Source: Verticiella alkaliphila (GTDB lineage: Bacteria > Pseudomonadota > Gammaproteobacteria > Burkholderiales > Burkholderiaceae_B). Taken from it: a DNA stretch of 64,000 bases. The stretch spans positions 1 through 64,000 of the forward strand of contig NZ_JADCNH010000010.1 in the NCBI RefSeq assembly GCF_018904615.1, written 5' to 3'. This document shows, piece after piece, positions 48,235 to 56,350 of the stretch. Below the pieces are notes generated by a model, which made no database searches, was not told where the DNA came from, and saw only the letters and a list, made by a program, of their open reading frames with translations. Within the stretch, counting starts at the first letter, position 1. Each line of letters opens with the position of its first letter. The position numbers were made by a program, and so were the translations under genes.

Positions 48235-49178
48235 ACTTCGAATTTCCTTTCCAGACACTTCCCGCTGTCATGCAGGGGCCGCGCATCGAACGCCGCCGGG
48301 TCCTGATCGGTGGCAGCGCACACTGGGGCACGATCATCGAGTCCGGAGAGCACGCGGGTAGCCTGCGCCTGGACGACGGGCGCGTCGTCGACGCCGAGGG
48401 GCAGTCCTACCTTCCGCCTGTGAATCCGACCAAGATCATTGCGGTGCACATCAGCTACCGCTCGCGCAGCATCGAGACGCGCAACAAGCCCAAACCCACC
48501 GACACACCCACGTACTTCACGAAGCCGCAGACGTCCCTGAACGGCCATGGCGGCGAGATCCTCAAGCCGGCCGACTGCGAGTACCTGAACTACGAAGGCG
48601 AGTACGCCGTGGTGATCTCGCGCACCTGCCGCAACGTCACGCCGGACGAGGCCTGGGACTACATCGAAGGTTTCTGCCCGGCCCTGGACATGGGGCTGCA
48701 GAACTTTCGCGACACCGATCAGGGCAGCATGTTGCGCGTCAAGGGTGCCGACACCCTCCTGCCCATCGGCCCAGGCATCGTGCGCGGCGTCAATCTTTTC
48801 GAGCAGACCCTGCGCACCTTGGTCAATGGGTATGTGGTCCAGGAAGCCCACATCGGCGAAGAGACCATCTGGGGCCCACACTACGTGATCGCCGACATCG
48901 CACGGCACATCACGCTGTGCCCGGGCGACGTCATCCTGATGGGCACGCCCTGCCATTCGCGCAGCGTGAACGCGGGCGATACGGTGGAATGCGAGATCTC
49001 GGGTCTTGGCCGAGTCTCGGGCACGGTCGTCGCCATCGACGCGCCGCGCGCCAGCGCACTGGGCGTCGGTCACGCGCCCACGGACTCGCCTGAGGTCAAG
49101 CGCGTCGCCTGCGGCTTTGACGAGCGCGTTCCCGAGCACCTCAAGGACAATCTGAACAAGGCCCGAGGCAACGCATGA
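48231..49178 (+). CDS. fumarylacetoacetate hydrolase-family protein (HpaG-like)
   Basis: A 315-residue FAH-fold enzyme. FTKPQTSLNGHGG, the metal-binding YEGEYAVVIS and ALDMGLQN are family marks. In hpa pathways an FAH protein performs decarboxylation and isomerisation; E. coli HpaG has two such domains, this has one plus an N-terminal cap. Overlap with hpaD by ATGA suggests coupled translation. Whether one domain does both steps is not known. Confidence 0.78.
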   Translation: MNFEFPFQTLPAVMQGPRIERRRVLIGGSAHWGTIIESGEHAGSLRLDDGRVVDAEGQSYLPPVNPTKIIAVHISYRSRSIETRNKPKPTDTPTYFTKPQTSLNGHGGEILKPADCEYLNYEGEYAVVISRTCRNVTPDEAWDYIEGFCPALDMGLQNFRDTDQGSMLRVKGADTLLPIGPGIVRGVNLFEQTLRTLVNGYVVQEAHIGEETIWGPHYVIADIARHITLCPGDVILMGTPCHSRSVNAGDTVECEISGLGRVSGTVVAIDAPRASALGVGHAPTDSPEVKRVACGFDERVPEHLKDNLNKARGNA

Positions 49179-50158
49179 AAGTCTGCATTGTCGGCGCGGG
49201 CGCGATCGGCGGATGGATCGGCACGCGCCTGGCGGTCACAGGGCAGTGCCAAGTCAGCGCCGTGGCCCGGGGCGCCGTGCTGACCGCCTTGCGCACGCAT
49301 GGCTGGCGCCTGCAAACCAGCGATGGCTTGCTGCAGGCCCCCGCCGTAGCGACGGACCGGGCACAGGACCTGGGTCCACAAGACGTGGTGGTGCTTGCCG
49401 TGAAGGGCCCCGCCCTGTCCGCCGCCGTCAGCAGCGTCGCGCCCTTGCTGGGTCCGGACACGCGGGTGCTGCCGGCCATCAACGGCGTGCCGTGGTGGTT
49501 CTGCAACGGGCGCGAGGAAGTCGGTCCCGCCCCCTTGCAGAGCGTGGACCCGGACGGCAAGATCGCCAGCACCATTGCGTTTGAGCATGTCCTGGGCTGC
49601 GTCGTCCATGCGAGCACCTCGGTATCCGAACCGGGCCTGGTCGTGCACAAGATGGGTGACGGGCTCGTCATTGGCGAACCGGCTGGCGGCCTGAGCGCAC
49701 GTGCCCAGGGCATCGCCGAGCTGCTTACCGCCGCAGGCTTCTCTGTCACGCACAGTGCCGACATTCGACGCGACATCTGGTACAAGCTGTGGGGCAACAT
49801 GACGATGAACCCCGTGAGCGCCATCACCGGCGCCACGGCGGACCGCGTCCTGGCGGATCCGCTGGTGCGGGCTTTTTGCTCTGCGGTCATGAACGAAGCC
49901 GCCACGATCGGCGCGCGCATCGGGTGCCCGATCGAGCAGGCGCCCGAAGAGCGCCATGCCATGACGGCCCGACTAGGCGCGTTCAAGACGTCCATGTTGC
50001 AAGACGCTGAAGCCGGCCGCCCGCTCGAACTCGATTCGATCGTGGGCGTGGTCCGCGAACTGGGCGAGCGCCTGGGCGTTGCCACACCCAACACCGATGC
50101 CCTCCTGGGGCTGACTCGACTCTTCGGTCAGGTCCACGGAATCTATCCCAAGACATGA
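49175..50158 (+). CDS. 2-dehydropantoate 2-reductase-family protein (PanE/ApbA)
   Basis: A 327-residue NADP-dependent reductase. VGAGAIGGWIGTRLA begins the Rossmann domain, and the catalytic lysine lies in YKLWGNMTMNPVSAITG. The C terminus RPLELDSIVGVVRELGERLG is typical. It overlaps both neighbours by 4 bases, so it is part of the degradation operon. Ketopantoate reduction is therefore doubtful; a pathway oxo-acid is a more likely substrate, by inference. Confidence 0.8.
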   Translation: MKVCIVGAGAIGGWIGTRLAVTGQCQVSAVARGAVLTALRTHGWRLQTSDGLLQAPAVATDRAQDLGPQDVVVLAVKGPALSAAVSSVAPLLGPDTRVLPAINGVPWWFCNGREEVGPAPLQSVDPDGKIASTIAFEHVLGCVVHASTSVSEPGLVVHKMGDGLVIGEPAGGLSARAQGIAELLTAAGFSVTHSADIRRDIWYKLWGNMTMNPVSAITGATADRVLADPLVRAFCSAVMNEAATIGARIGCPIEQAPEERHAMTARLGAFKTSMLQDAEAGRPLELDSIVGVVRELGERLGVATPNTDALLGLTRLFGQVHGIYPKT

Positions 50159-51606
50159 ACATCTTCCCGAACTTCATTGGCGGACAGTGGCACGCCGGCG
50201 CCGACGCCACGGACAACGTCAATCCGTCGGACACCCGGGACGTCGTGGGTGTCTACGCGCGTGCCAGTGCCGCAGAAGCCACCGACGCCATCGCAGCGGC
50301 GCACCACGCCCTGGCGAACTGTCAAGCGATGACCCCTCAGGCGCGCTCCGATGCCCTGGATGCCGTGGGCAGTGAAATCCTCGCGCGCAAGAACGAACTT
50401 GCCGACCTGTTGGCCAGGGAAGAAGGCAAGGCCTTGCCGGACGCGCAAGGCGAAGTGGTCCGTGCCGGTCAGATCTTCAAGTTCTTCGCCGGTGAAGCAC
50501 TCCGGGTTGCCGGCGAACTCCTCGCCTCCACGCGTCCAGGCATGACCGTCGAGATCACCCGCGAGCCTGTGGGCGTCGTGAGCATCATCACGCCCTGGAA
50601 CTTTCCCATTGCGATCCCCGCCTGGAAGATCGCGCCCGCGCTGGCCTACGGCAACGCCGTGGTGTTCAAGCCCGCCGAGCTGGTGCCCGGCAGCGCCTGG
50701 GCGTTGGCAGAGATCATCAGTCGCGCCGGATTCCCGCCCGGCGCCTTCAACCTGGTCATGGGGCGCGGTCGCGACATTGGTGACGTGCTCCTGTCGGACC
50801 CGCGTGTGTCAGCCATCACGTTCACCGGCTCGGAAGGCACGGGTCGCAAAGTTGCCCAGGCCGCGATCGGCCGTGCCGGCGCCATGGCCAAGTTCCAGTT
50901 GGAAATGGGGGGCAAGAATCCGCTCGTGGTCCTGGACGACGCGGACCTGCAGACGGCGGTGAACTGCGCCATCAACGGCGCGTACTACGCCACCGGCCAA
51001 CGCTGCACCGCCTCATCCCGCCTGATCGTCACGAACGGCATCCACGATCGCTTCGTGGCGGCCATGCGGGACAAGCTGGCGACGCTGCCCGTGGGTGACG
51101 CGCGCGCGGCGGGAACCGTCATCGGGCCGGTCGTCGATGCCAAGCAACGCCAGCAGGACATCGATTTCATCGCGCTCGGCGCGCGCGAGGGGGGCCAGCT
51201 CGTCGTCGGCGGCGAGGCCCTGGAGGTTGTCGATGGCAAGCCTGGCTATTACCTGCGGCCCGCGCTTTTTACCGCAACGACCAACGACATGCGCATCAAC
51301 CAGGAGGAGATCTTCGGCCCGGTAGCCTGCGTAATCCGGGCTGCGGATGCCGATCACGCGCTGGCCATCGCCAACGACACGCGGTTCGGTCTTTCCGCAG
51401 GTGTCGTCACGACATCGCTCAAGCATGCCGCGCACTTCAAGCGACACCTGCAAGCCGGCATGGTCATGGTGAATGCGCCCACCGCTGGGGTGGATCCTCA
51501 CGTGCCGTTCGGTGGACGCAAGTCCTCCAGTCATGGTCCCCGTGAACAGGGACGGCATGCGGTAGAGTTCTACACCACCACGAAAACGTCTTACGTGCAG
51601 CCCTGA
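50155..51606 (+). CDS. NAD(P)-dependent aldehyde dehydrogenase
   Basis: A 483-residue aldehyde dehydrogenase with ITPWNFPIAIPAWKIAPALA, FTGSEGTGRKVAQ, the base in EMGGKNPLVVLDDADL and the cysteine in ATGQRCTASSRLIV. The sequence resembles 2,5-dioxovalerate (ketoglutarate semialdehyde) and succinate semialdehyde dehydrogenases. It could oxidise the succinate semialdehyde released by HpaI. Its start overlaps the PanE-like stop. Confidence 0.85.
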   Translation: MNIFPNFIGGQWHAGADATDNVNPSDTRDVVGVYARASAAEATDAIAAAHHALANCQAMTPQARSDALDAVGSEILARKNELADLLAREEGKALPDAQGEVVRAGQIFKFFAGEALRVAGELLASTRPGMTVEITREPVGVVSIITPWNFPIAIPAWKIAPALAYGNAVVFKPAELVPGSAWALAEIISRAGFPPGAFNLVMGRGRDIGDVLLSDPRVSAITFTGSEGTGRKVAQAAIGRAGAMAKFQLEMGGKNPLVVLDDADLQTAVNCAINGAYYATGQRCTASSRLIVTNGIHDRFVAAMRDKLATLPVGDARAAGTVIGPVVDAKQRQQDIDFIALGAREGGQLVVGGEALEVVDGKPGYYLRPALFTATTNDMRINQEEIFGPVACVIRAADADHALAIANDTRFGLSAGVVTTSLKHAAHFKRHLQAGMVMVNAPTAGVDPHVPFGGRKSSSHGPREQGRHAVEFYTTTKTSYVQP

Positions 51607-51656
51607 CGGGTCTCTTCAGGATGAGAGGCGACCAGCTGCCTCAGCGGGGGGCACTC

Positions 51657-52160
51657 ATGTTGAACCATCAGAGCCTGGATGAGCCCTCGAACATCCAGCA
51701 GCTCGTTCTTTACCGAATGAGCAAGGTGCTGGCGCTCGGCGGCAGCATCGTCACGCGGCTCTGTGAGGGACAGTTCGGCATCACCCGCAGGGAGTGGAGC
51801 GTGCTTGCCGTCCTGGCGCGCGCGCCAAAGATGACCTGGAAGAGCCTCGCCACCCAGTCGGGGCTCGACAAGTCGCGCCTGTCCCGCGGCGTCACATCCC
51901 TGGTGCAGAAGGAACTGGCCAGGAAGACGTATCTGGCCGACCGTCAACTGATCCTCGAGATCACGGACAAAGGTCGTGCGCTTTACGCCGAACTGTTTCC
52001 GCTCGCCCGGCAGGTGAACCTGGGCTTGTTGCAGGATCTGGACGCGGAAACCCTGGCCTGCCTGGATGCGGCCCTGGTGGCCATGCACGAGCGCGCGCAA
52101 GCGCTGGCAGCCGAAATGCCGCTGCCCAAGGCCGAGCGTCGTCTCGGCCGGCAGCGTTGA
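51657..52160 (+). CDS. MarR-family regulator
   Basis: A 167-residue winged-helix protein. FGITRREWSVLAVLARAPKM, the recognition helix SGLDKSRLSRGVTSLVQK and the wing ARKTYLADRQLILEIT are typical MarR features. ATG 51657 is preferred because a GGGGGG purine run precedes it; ATG 51621 has no spacing for a ribosome site. It ends the hpa operon and could correspond to HpaR. The repeated 19-bp motif just downstream is a candidate target. Confidence 0.82.
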   Translation: MLNHQSLDEPSNIQQLVLYRMSKVLALGGSIVTRLCEGQFGITRREWSVLAVLARAPKMTWKSLATQSGLDKSRLSRGVTSLVQKELARKTYLADRQLILEITDKGRALYAELFPLARQVNLGLLQDLDAETLACLDAALVAMHERAQALAAEMPLPKAERRLGRQR

Positions 52161-52214
52161 TCCTGCACCTTGCACGCACGCCGCACCAGCCCAGGATCTA
52201 GGGTTTCCCTGTGG

Positions 52215-52233
52215 GTTCATTGATTTGAACAAC
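52215..52233 (+). promoter_or_regulatory. 19-bp operator-like motif, copy 1
   Basis: GTTCATTGATTTGAACAAC, containing the inverted repeat GTTCA-N6-TGAAC, lies 55 bases after the marR stop and 132 before the MBL gene. Two related copies occur ahead of the Bug-receptor gene. Confidence 0.5.
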
Positions 52234-52364
52234 GCCGAGGAGCCCTCCTACGATGACTGGGCAGCGCTTCGCGCCAGCGAAGCGCTAGCAAACAAGAAGA
52301 AGACCTCCGTCGCGCACGCGACGGCGCTTGCCATCGGACACGTTGGATATCCTGGAGCACCCAC

Positions 52365-53677
52365 ATGATCACCCCCCCGTTTCGTCGACTCGCCCTCCTG
52401 TCGGTCGCCAGCGTCGCACTCGGCACGAGCCTTTATGCCTGCGGCGGCGACGACGACCCCTACACCGTCACAGACCCCGCCGCATTCACCCCCCTGGCGA
52501 CGAAGCTGCCCGATACCGCGACGGAGTACGACAAGCACATGCAGATCGCCCAGACGGCCTGGGCAAACAACGACGACATCACGGCGCCCCACTGGTGCGC
52601 GAATGCCGGCACCGGGCGCAACCCCGCGCTGGCGGACCGAACCGAGATTCCAATCACGGAGCTGTTCGATGGCTTCTACTTCACCGGAACGGTCTCGGTG
52701 GGGCAATACGTGATGAAGACGCCCGACGGCGGCTACATCCTGTTCGACACAATGAACAATGCCGCGGACGTGCAGAACATCACCGTGCCGCAGCTGCGCA
52801 GCGCGGGGATTGATCCGGCGACCCTGCGAGGCATCGTCGTCACCCACGGACATGGCGATCACGACGGCGGCGCGCCGAACTTCAAGCGCGCTACCAACCG
52901 GCAACGACGGTGGTCGGGTCCGCCGACTACAACGCCAACAAGCCCTATCAAGCCACTGTGCAGATCGACAGCGCGGACCCGGCACCCCGCCAGCTCACGA
53001 TCGCAGGCCAGACGTTCACGGCCATGGCCACGCCCGGCCACACCCCAGGCACCACTAGCCTCATCCTGCCCGTCACCTACAAAGGCCAGCAGCACAAGCT
53101 TGCCTACTGGGGCGGCTCGGCGTTCCCGGGGACAGCGGCCGACGCCTTGCTGTACATGCGGGGGGCCGAAGCCATGTTCGAGCAGGTCACGATCCAGAAG
53201 GTCGATGGCAGCATCAACTCGCACGCGTTCGAAGACAAGTCCCTGGATCGAATCCGGGCTATCCAGGCCCAGGACGGTATTGCCAACAGCAATCCAATGA
53301 TCCAGGGCACCGCGAAAATTCAACTCGGATTCGCGACCCTGCGCTCCTGCTCGGCAGCGCAACTGGCCAATCGCGACGCAACCGCGCGCAACCCGGTGTG
53401 GCGTCCCACGACGGTTGAGTTCTTCGATGGTGGCTTCGGCGCGACGGGGATGGTCGTGGCGGCTAGGGTGTCGAACTTCTTCGACGTCGTGTCCGATGGC
53501 GAGGTGACATTCACCGCCCAGAATGGGCAGACGTGCACTGCCGCCACCGACGCGAAGGGCATTGCCAGCTGCACGATTGGCGCCGCAACCGCAGGCGAGG
53601 TCACCGCAGCATTCCAAGGCAGGACGCAAGCCGCCAGCATTGACCTGGTGAGCACCGCCAGTCGCAACGTGCAGTAA
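52365..53677 (+). CDS. metallo-beta-lactamase-fold lipoprotein with Ig-like tail, frame broken
   Basis: A lipoprotein (lipobox LYAC near residue 26) with a metallo-beta-lactamase fold. The zinc motif VTHGHGDHDGGAPN is intact and ATPGHTPGTTSLIL supplies the next histidine. The region after about 53465 looks like a bacterial Ig domain (EVTFTAQNGQTC, TDAKGIASCTIG). One base is missing near 52888-52892 in AAGCGCG; adding a G joins NFKARYQPATTVVGSADY. The full protein is about 437 residues. MBL-fold enzymes range from beta-lactamases (subclass B3 also has HxHxDH) to lactonases; the function here is open. Confidence 0.78.
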
Positions 53678-53742
53678 CGGAATCTGGGGGCCGGGCAACT
53701 GGCCCCCCGTGTCGAGCCAAGCGTCCTGGGCAGCCGACGATG

Positions 53743-54834
53743 TCAGCGCCGCACGGGCAAGGCGGTCGGCAATACGATCAAGTCAGCACCGACCTCTCCA
53801 GGGAACGTCACCACGTTGGGTGCGGATTCGAATCCGGGATGCGTCGGATGACCCAGGGTGTCGGCAAGCTCACAAGCGGCCTGGCCGAGGTCGTCCGTCT
53901 TCGCGCTGCACGCAAGATGGGGAAGCCGGGAGAACAAGAGCTGTCGCTGCGCCAGTGGCCCTTCTGGTCCGATCAACAACGCACTGACGCTGTCATCCAT
54001 CGCGGCGGTGGGTACAGAAGGCGAGTCGATGCGTGCCACTTGCCAGGGGATCGGCTCGGCCAATGTCGCTCTCGATACTGCGGCAGCCGCGCACTGTCGC
54101 GCCAGGGCAATCTTGCGCAGCACGATGGGGTAGGCAAGCGCCTGAGCGTCGGTGCCGTCCGCATGCCCAGCCTTGGCGATGACCCAACGGAATCTCGCAT
54201 GCGTCTCCAGCGTCAGCACCTGTGCGAACAACACTTCCAAGGCAACCAGGTTGGCCAAGACACCTTGCGGATCGCCGCGACTCGTGCGCGGATAGAACAC
54301 GACGGTGTACTCGGCCGGCCCGAGCCGATGTCGTCTGACGATGGCGCCCCCAACCTCGGGGTGCGCTGCGTGCGCCGTCTGCGTGATCAGGGTGAGGTGG
54401 GCAGCGCCTGGCCGAGCTTCCCAGCGTCGTGACACGATCGTCGTGGGCGTGAACAAGGCTGAGCCGCCCACTGACTGTCCCCCGGTGGCCGGCAGATAGG
54501 TCGTCGACCCATGCTGCAAAGCGTCGCCACCGGGGAACAGGGTGATGGCCGACACGGGCGTATCGCCCTGCCCGGCGGTAAGCGCCTCTGCCTGGCGCGT
54601 CACGAAGACGATCCGGCCCGTTTGCATCTGCAAGGTGCGCAAGCCAGTTTCGTCGTCATCCGAAGACGTTGCCGCAAGGCACTCCGGTGTCTGGTCGAAT
54701 TGGCCTTGTCCGTCGCCGATGCTGTGGATGGCTGCCGCGTGCATGTGATGATGCCGTGCTGCGTGGTCATCACCACAGCCGCTCATGAAGATCGAGCCCG
54801 TCGCGAGGGCCAGCAAACCGCAGCCTCGCGCCAC
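53743..54834 (-). CDS. lipoprotein of unknown function
   Basis: A hydrophobic stretch followed by a lipobox (FMSGC) and a histidine-rich run (HAARHHHMHAAA) indicate an exported lipoprotein of about 360 residues. No family is recognised in the middle. The C-terminal part, with LACSAKTDDLGQAACEL and later NVVTFPGEVGADLIV, resembles the Ig-like tail of the convergent MBL lipoprotein. The start is uncertain: GTG 54834 gives a sensible signal peptide, while the frame stays open to 54999. Confidence 0.5.
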   Translation of the reverse strand: MARGCGLLALATGSIFMSGCGDDHAARHHHMHAAAIHSIGDGQGQFDQTPECLAATSSDDDETGLRTLQMQTGRIVFVTRQAEALTAGQGDTPVSAITLFPGGDALQHGSTTYLPATGGQSVGGSALFTPTTIVSRRWEARPGAAHLTLITQTAHAAHPEVGGAIVRRHRLGPAEYTVVFYPRTSRGDPQGVLANLVALEVLFAQVLTLETHARFRWVIAKAGHADGTDAQALAYPIVLRKIALARQCAAAAVSRATLAEPIPWQVARIDSPSVPTAAMDDSVSALLIGPEGPLAQRQLLFSRLPHLACSAKTDDLGQAACELADTLGHPTHPGFESAPNVVTFPGEVGADLIVLPTALPVRR

Positions 54835-55160
54835 GGTCGGCGTCAGCGCCAACGTCGCGTGACTTCCAGCGCAACACTTGCGCGCTCGCCACGGCCACAC
54901 CCAGGACGTACTTGCCGCTTTCCAGCCCACGACTGCCCCCATGGAATCCACCGCTGGCCACCCCAATGGCATCCAGCGAATCCGCCCCCTTGCAAACACA
55001 CTGCGGTCGAGCCTCGCGCGGTTGTGATGGCGAACTGCTGGCGCAGGTGCCGCGTGTCACTCTGGACGTGTGATGACGGGCATCGCTGAACCGGCGTGCC
55101 AGGGACAGCGCCGTGGCGCTCCTGTGCTCTGGCTGGTGGACTCTACAGGGAGCGGCGCCT

Positions 55161-55179
55161 GTTGATGAAATCAATGAAC
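55161..55179 (-). promoter_or_regulatory. 19-bp operator-like motif, copy 2
   Basis: On the minus strand this reads GTTCATTGATTTCATCAAC, identical to copy 1 except for two positions. It also contains the perfect repeat TTGAT-N3-ATCAA at 55162-55174. Confidence 0.5.
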
Positions 55180-55187
55180 AGCAGGGT

Positions 55188-55221
55188 TTACCCGTCCGGC
55201 CTGCGGCCCGCAGGCGGGTAA
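55188..55221. promoter_or_regulatory. bulged inverted repeat
   Basis: TTACCCG (55188-55194) pairs with CGGGTAA (55215-55221), and CCTGCGG (55200-55206) pairs with CCGCAGG (55208-55214). The right side is continuous; the left has a five-base bulge. It lies between two copies of the 19-bp motif, ahead of the Bug-receptor gene. Confidence 0.4.
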
Positions 55222-55251
55222 GCATCGCGTCGAACCAGGGTAAACGAGCAT

Positions 55252-55270
55252 TCGAGTTGATTTGAACAAC
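55252..55270 (+). promoter_or_regulatory. 19-bp operator-like motif, copy 3 (partial)
   Basis: The last 14 bases, TTGATTTGAACAAC, are identical to copy 1; the first five differ. It is 51 bases before the receptor start, where it would overlap a promoter. Confidence 0.45.
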
Positions 55271-55321
55271 CTTTCGCCCCCTACCTAAGATTCGGCATCG
55301 CTCATATTGCGGAGTTGTTCC

Positions 55322-56284
55322 ATGTCCATGAAGACCACGATGCTGGTTGCCAGCACCCTGATGGCCGCGCTCGCCGCGCCCATGCCATCGTTTGCGCAGG
55401 ATAAGCCGACGCTCAAAGTGATCGTCGGCTTCCCGCCTGGGGGCTCTGCGGACCTGCTCACGCGCCTGCTTGCCAACGGTTTGCAGAACGACTACACGGT
55501 CGTCGTCGAGAACCGCCCTGGCGCTGCCGGGCGCATTGCCCTGAATGCGGCCAAGAACGCCAAGCCCGACGGTCAGACCGTACTCGTCGTCCCCGCCGGG
55601 CCCATGGTGGTGTTTCCCCATGCCTACAAGCAGCTGGATTACGATCCCGTCAAGGACTTTGCGCCGATCTCCCTGATCGCACGTACCCAGTTTGGCATCG
55701 TGGCCGGGCCCGCGAGTGGGGCCACGACGATCGCCGAGATGATCGCCAAGATCAAGGCCGATCCGCTGTCCGGCACGTATGGAACGCCGGGCTCGGGCAC
55801 GATGCAGCACTTCCTGGGTGGTATGTTCTCGCAGGCAGCAGGCGTGCCGATGGAACACGTCGGCTTCCAGGGCGGCTCGCCCGCCAACGTCGCCTTGCTG
55901 GGTGGGCACATCAACTACAAGTTCGATGTCGTCTCGGAATCGGCCGAACTCCATCGCACGGGCAAAGTCCGCATTCTTGCCGTCGCCGGCGACGAGCGTG
56001 ACCCCGTGGTGCCCGATGTCCCCACCTTGCGCGAGCAAGGGGTCGACATGAGCGCCTCTGTCTGGTTCGGGATGTACGCGCCAGCCGCAACCCCGCCTGA
56101 CGTGCGCCAACGCCTCGAGGATGCGGTGGTCGCCGCCCTGCACCAGCCCGAGCTGCGCGAGCGCATTGCCAAACAGGGCTATGAGCCCGTTGGGTCGTCC
56201 AGTGCCGAGCTTGCCCAGGTGCAGCAAGCCGACCTCAAGCGCTGGGAAGCCCCCATCAAAGCCTCGGGCGTGGCACTGGACTGA
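55322..56284 (+). CDS. Bug/TctC-type tripartite tricarboxylate receptor
   Basis: A 320-residue periplasmic receptor. Signal peptide ends near PSFAQ. VIVGFPPGGSADLLTRLLA, VVVENRPGAAGRIALNA and DYDPVKDFAPISLIA are Bug signatures. These bind carboxylates for TctAB-type uptake or signalling. No tctAB genes are nearby, so it is an orphan receptor, as is common in Burkholderiales. ATG 55322 or 55328 may start it. The adjacent sulfatase suggests a sulfonated or sulfated acid as ligand, by inference only. Confidence 0.9.
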   Translation: MSMKTTMLVASTLMAALAAPMPSFAQDKPTLKVIVGFPPGGSADLLTRLLANGLQNDYTVVVENRPGAAGRIALNAAKNAKPDGQTVLVVPAGPMVVFPHAYKQLDYDPVKDFAPISLIARTQFGIVAGPASGATTIAEMIAKIKADPLSGTYGTPGSGTMQHFLGGMFSQAAGVPMEHVGFQGGSPANVALLGGHINYKFDVVSESAELHRTGKVRILAVAGDERDPVVPDVPTLREQGVDMSASVWFGMYAPAATPPDVRQRLEDAVVAALHQPELRERIAKQGYEPVGSSSAELAQVQQADLKRWEAPIKASGVALD

Positions 56285-56311
56285 TCCCTCGTCGCCACCG
56301 CTCGTCTCCTG

Positions 56312-56334
56312 AAAGCCGCGATTCGCGGCTTTTT
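56312..56334 (+). terminator. intrinsic terminator after the Bug receptor
   Basis: AAAGCCGCG (56312-56320), loop ATT and CGCGGCTTT, running into TTTTT, form a classical terminator 28 bases after the receptor stop. It implies the sulfatase needs read-through or its own promoter. Confidence 0.88.
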
Positions 56335-56350
56335 CCATGGAATTCTCTGC

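Larger units (their letters stand above)
54835..55321. other. non-coding gap with operator-like repeats and a hairpin
   Basis: Between the divergent lipoprotein and Bug-receptor genes. The first 165 bases stay open on the minus strand but look unlike protein. The rest holds copy 2 and copy 3 of the 19-bp motif and a bulged hairpin at 55188-55221. GGGTTTACCC at 55184-55193 is a further 10-bp palindrome. Confidence 0.6.
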
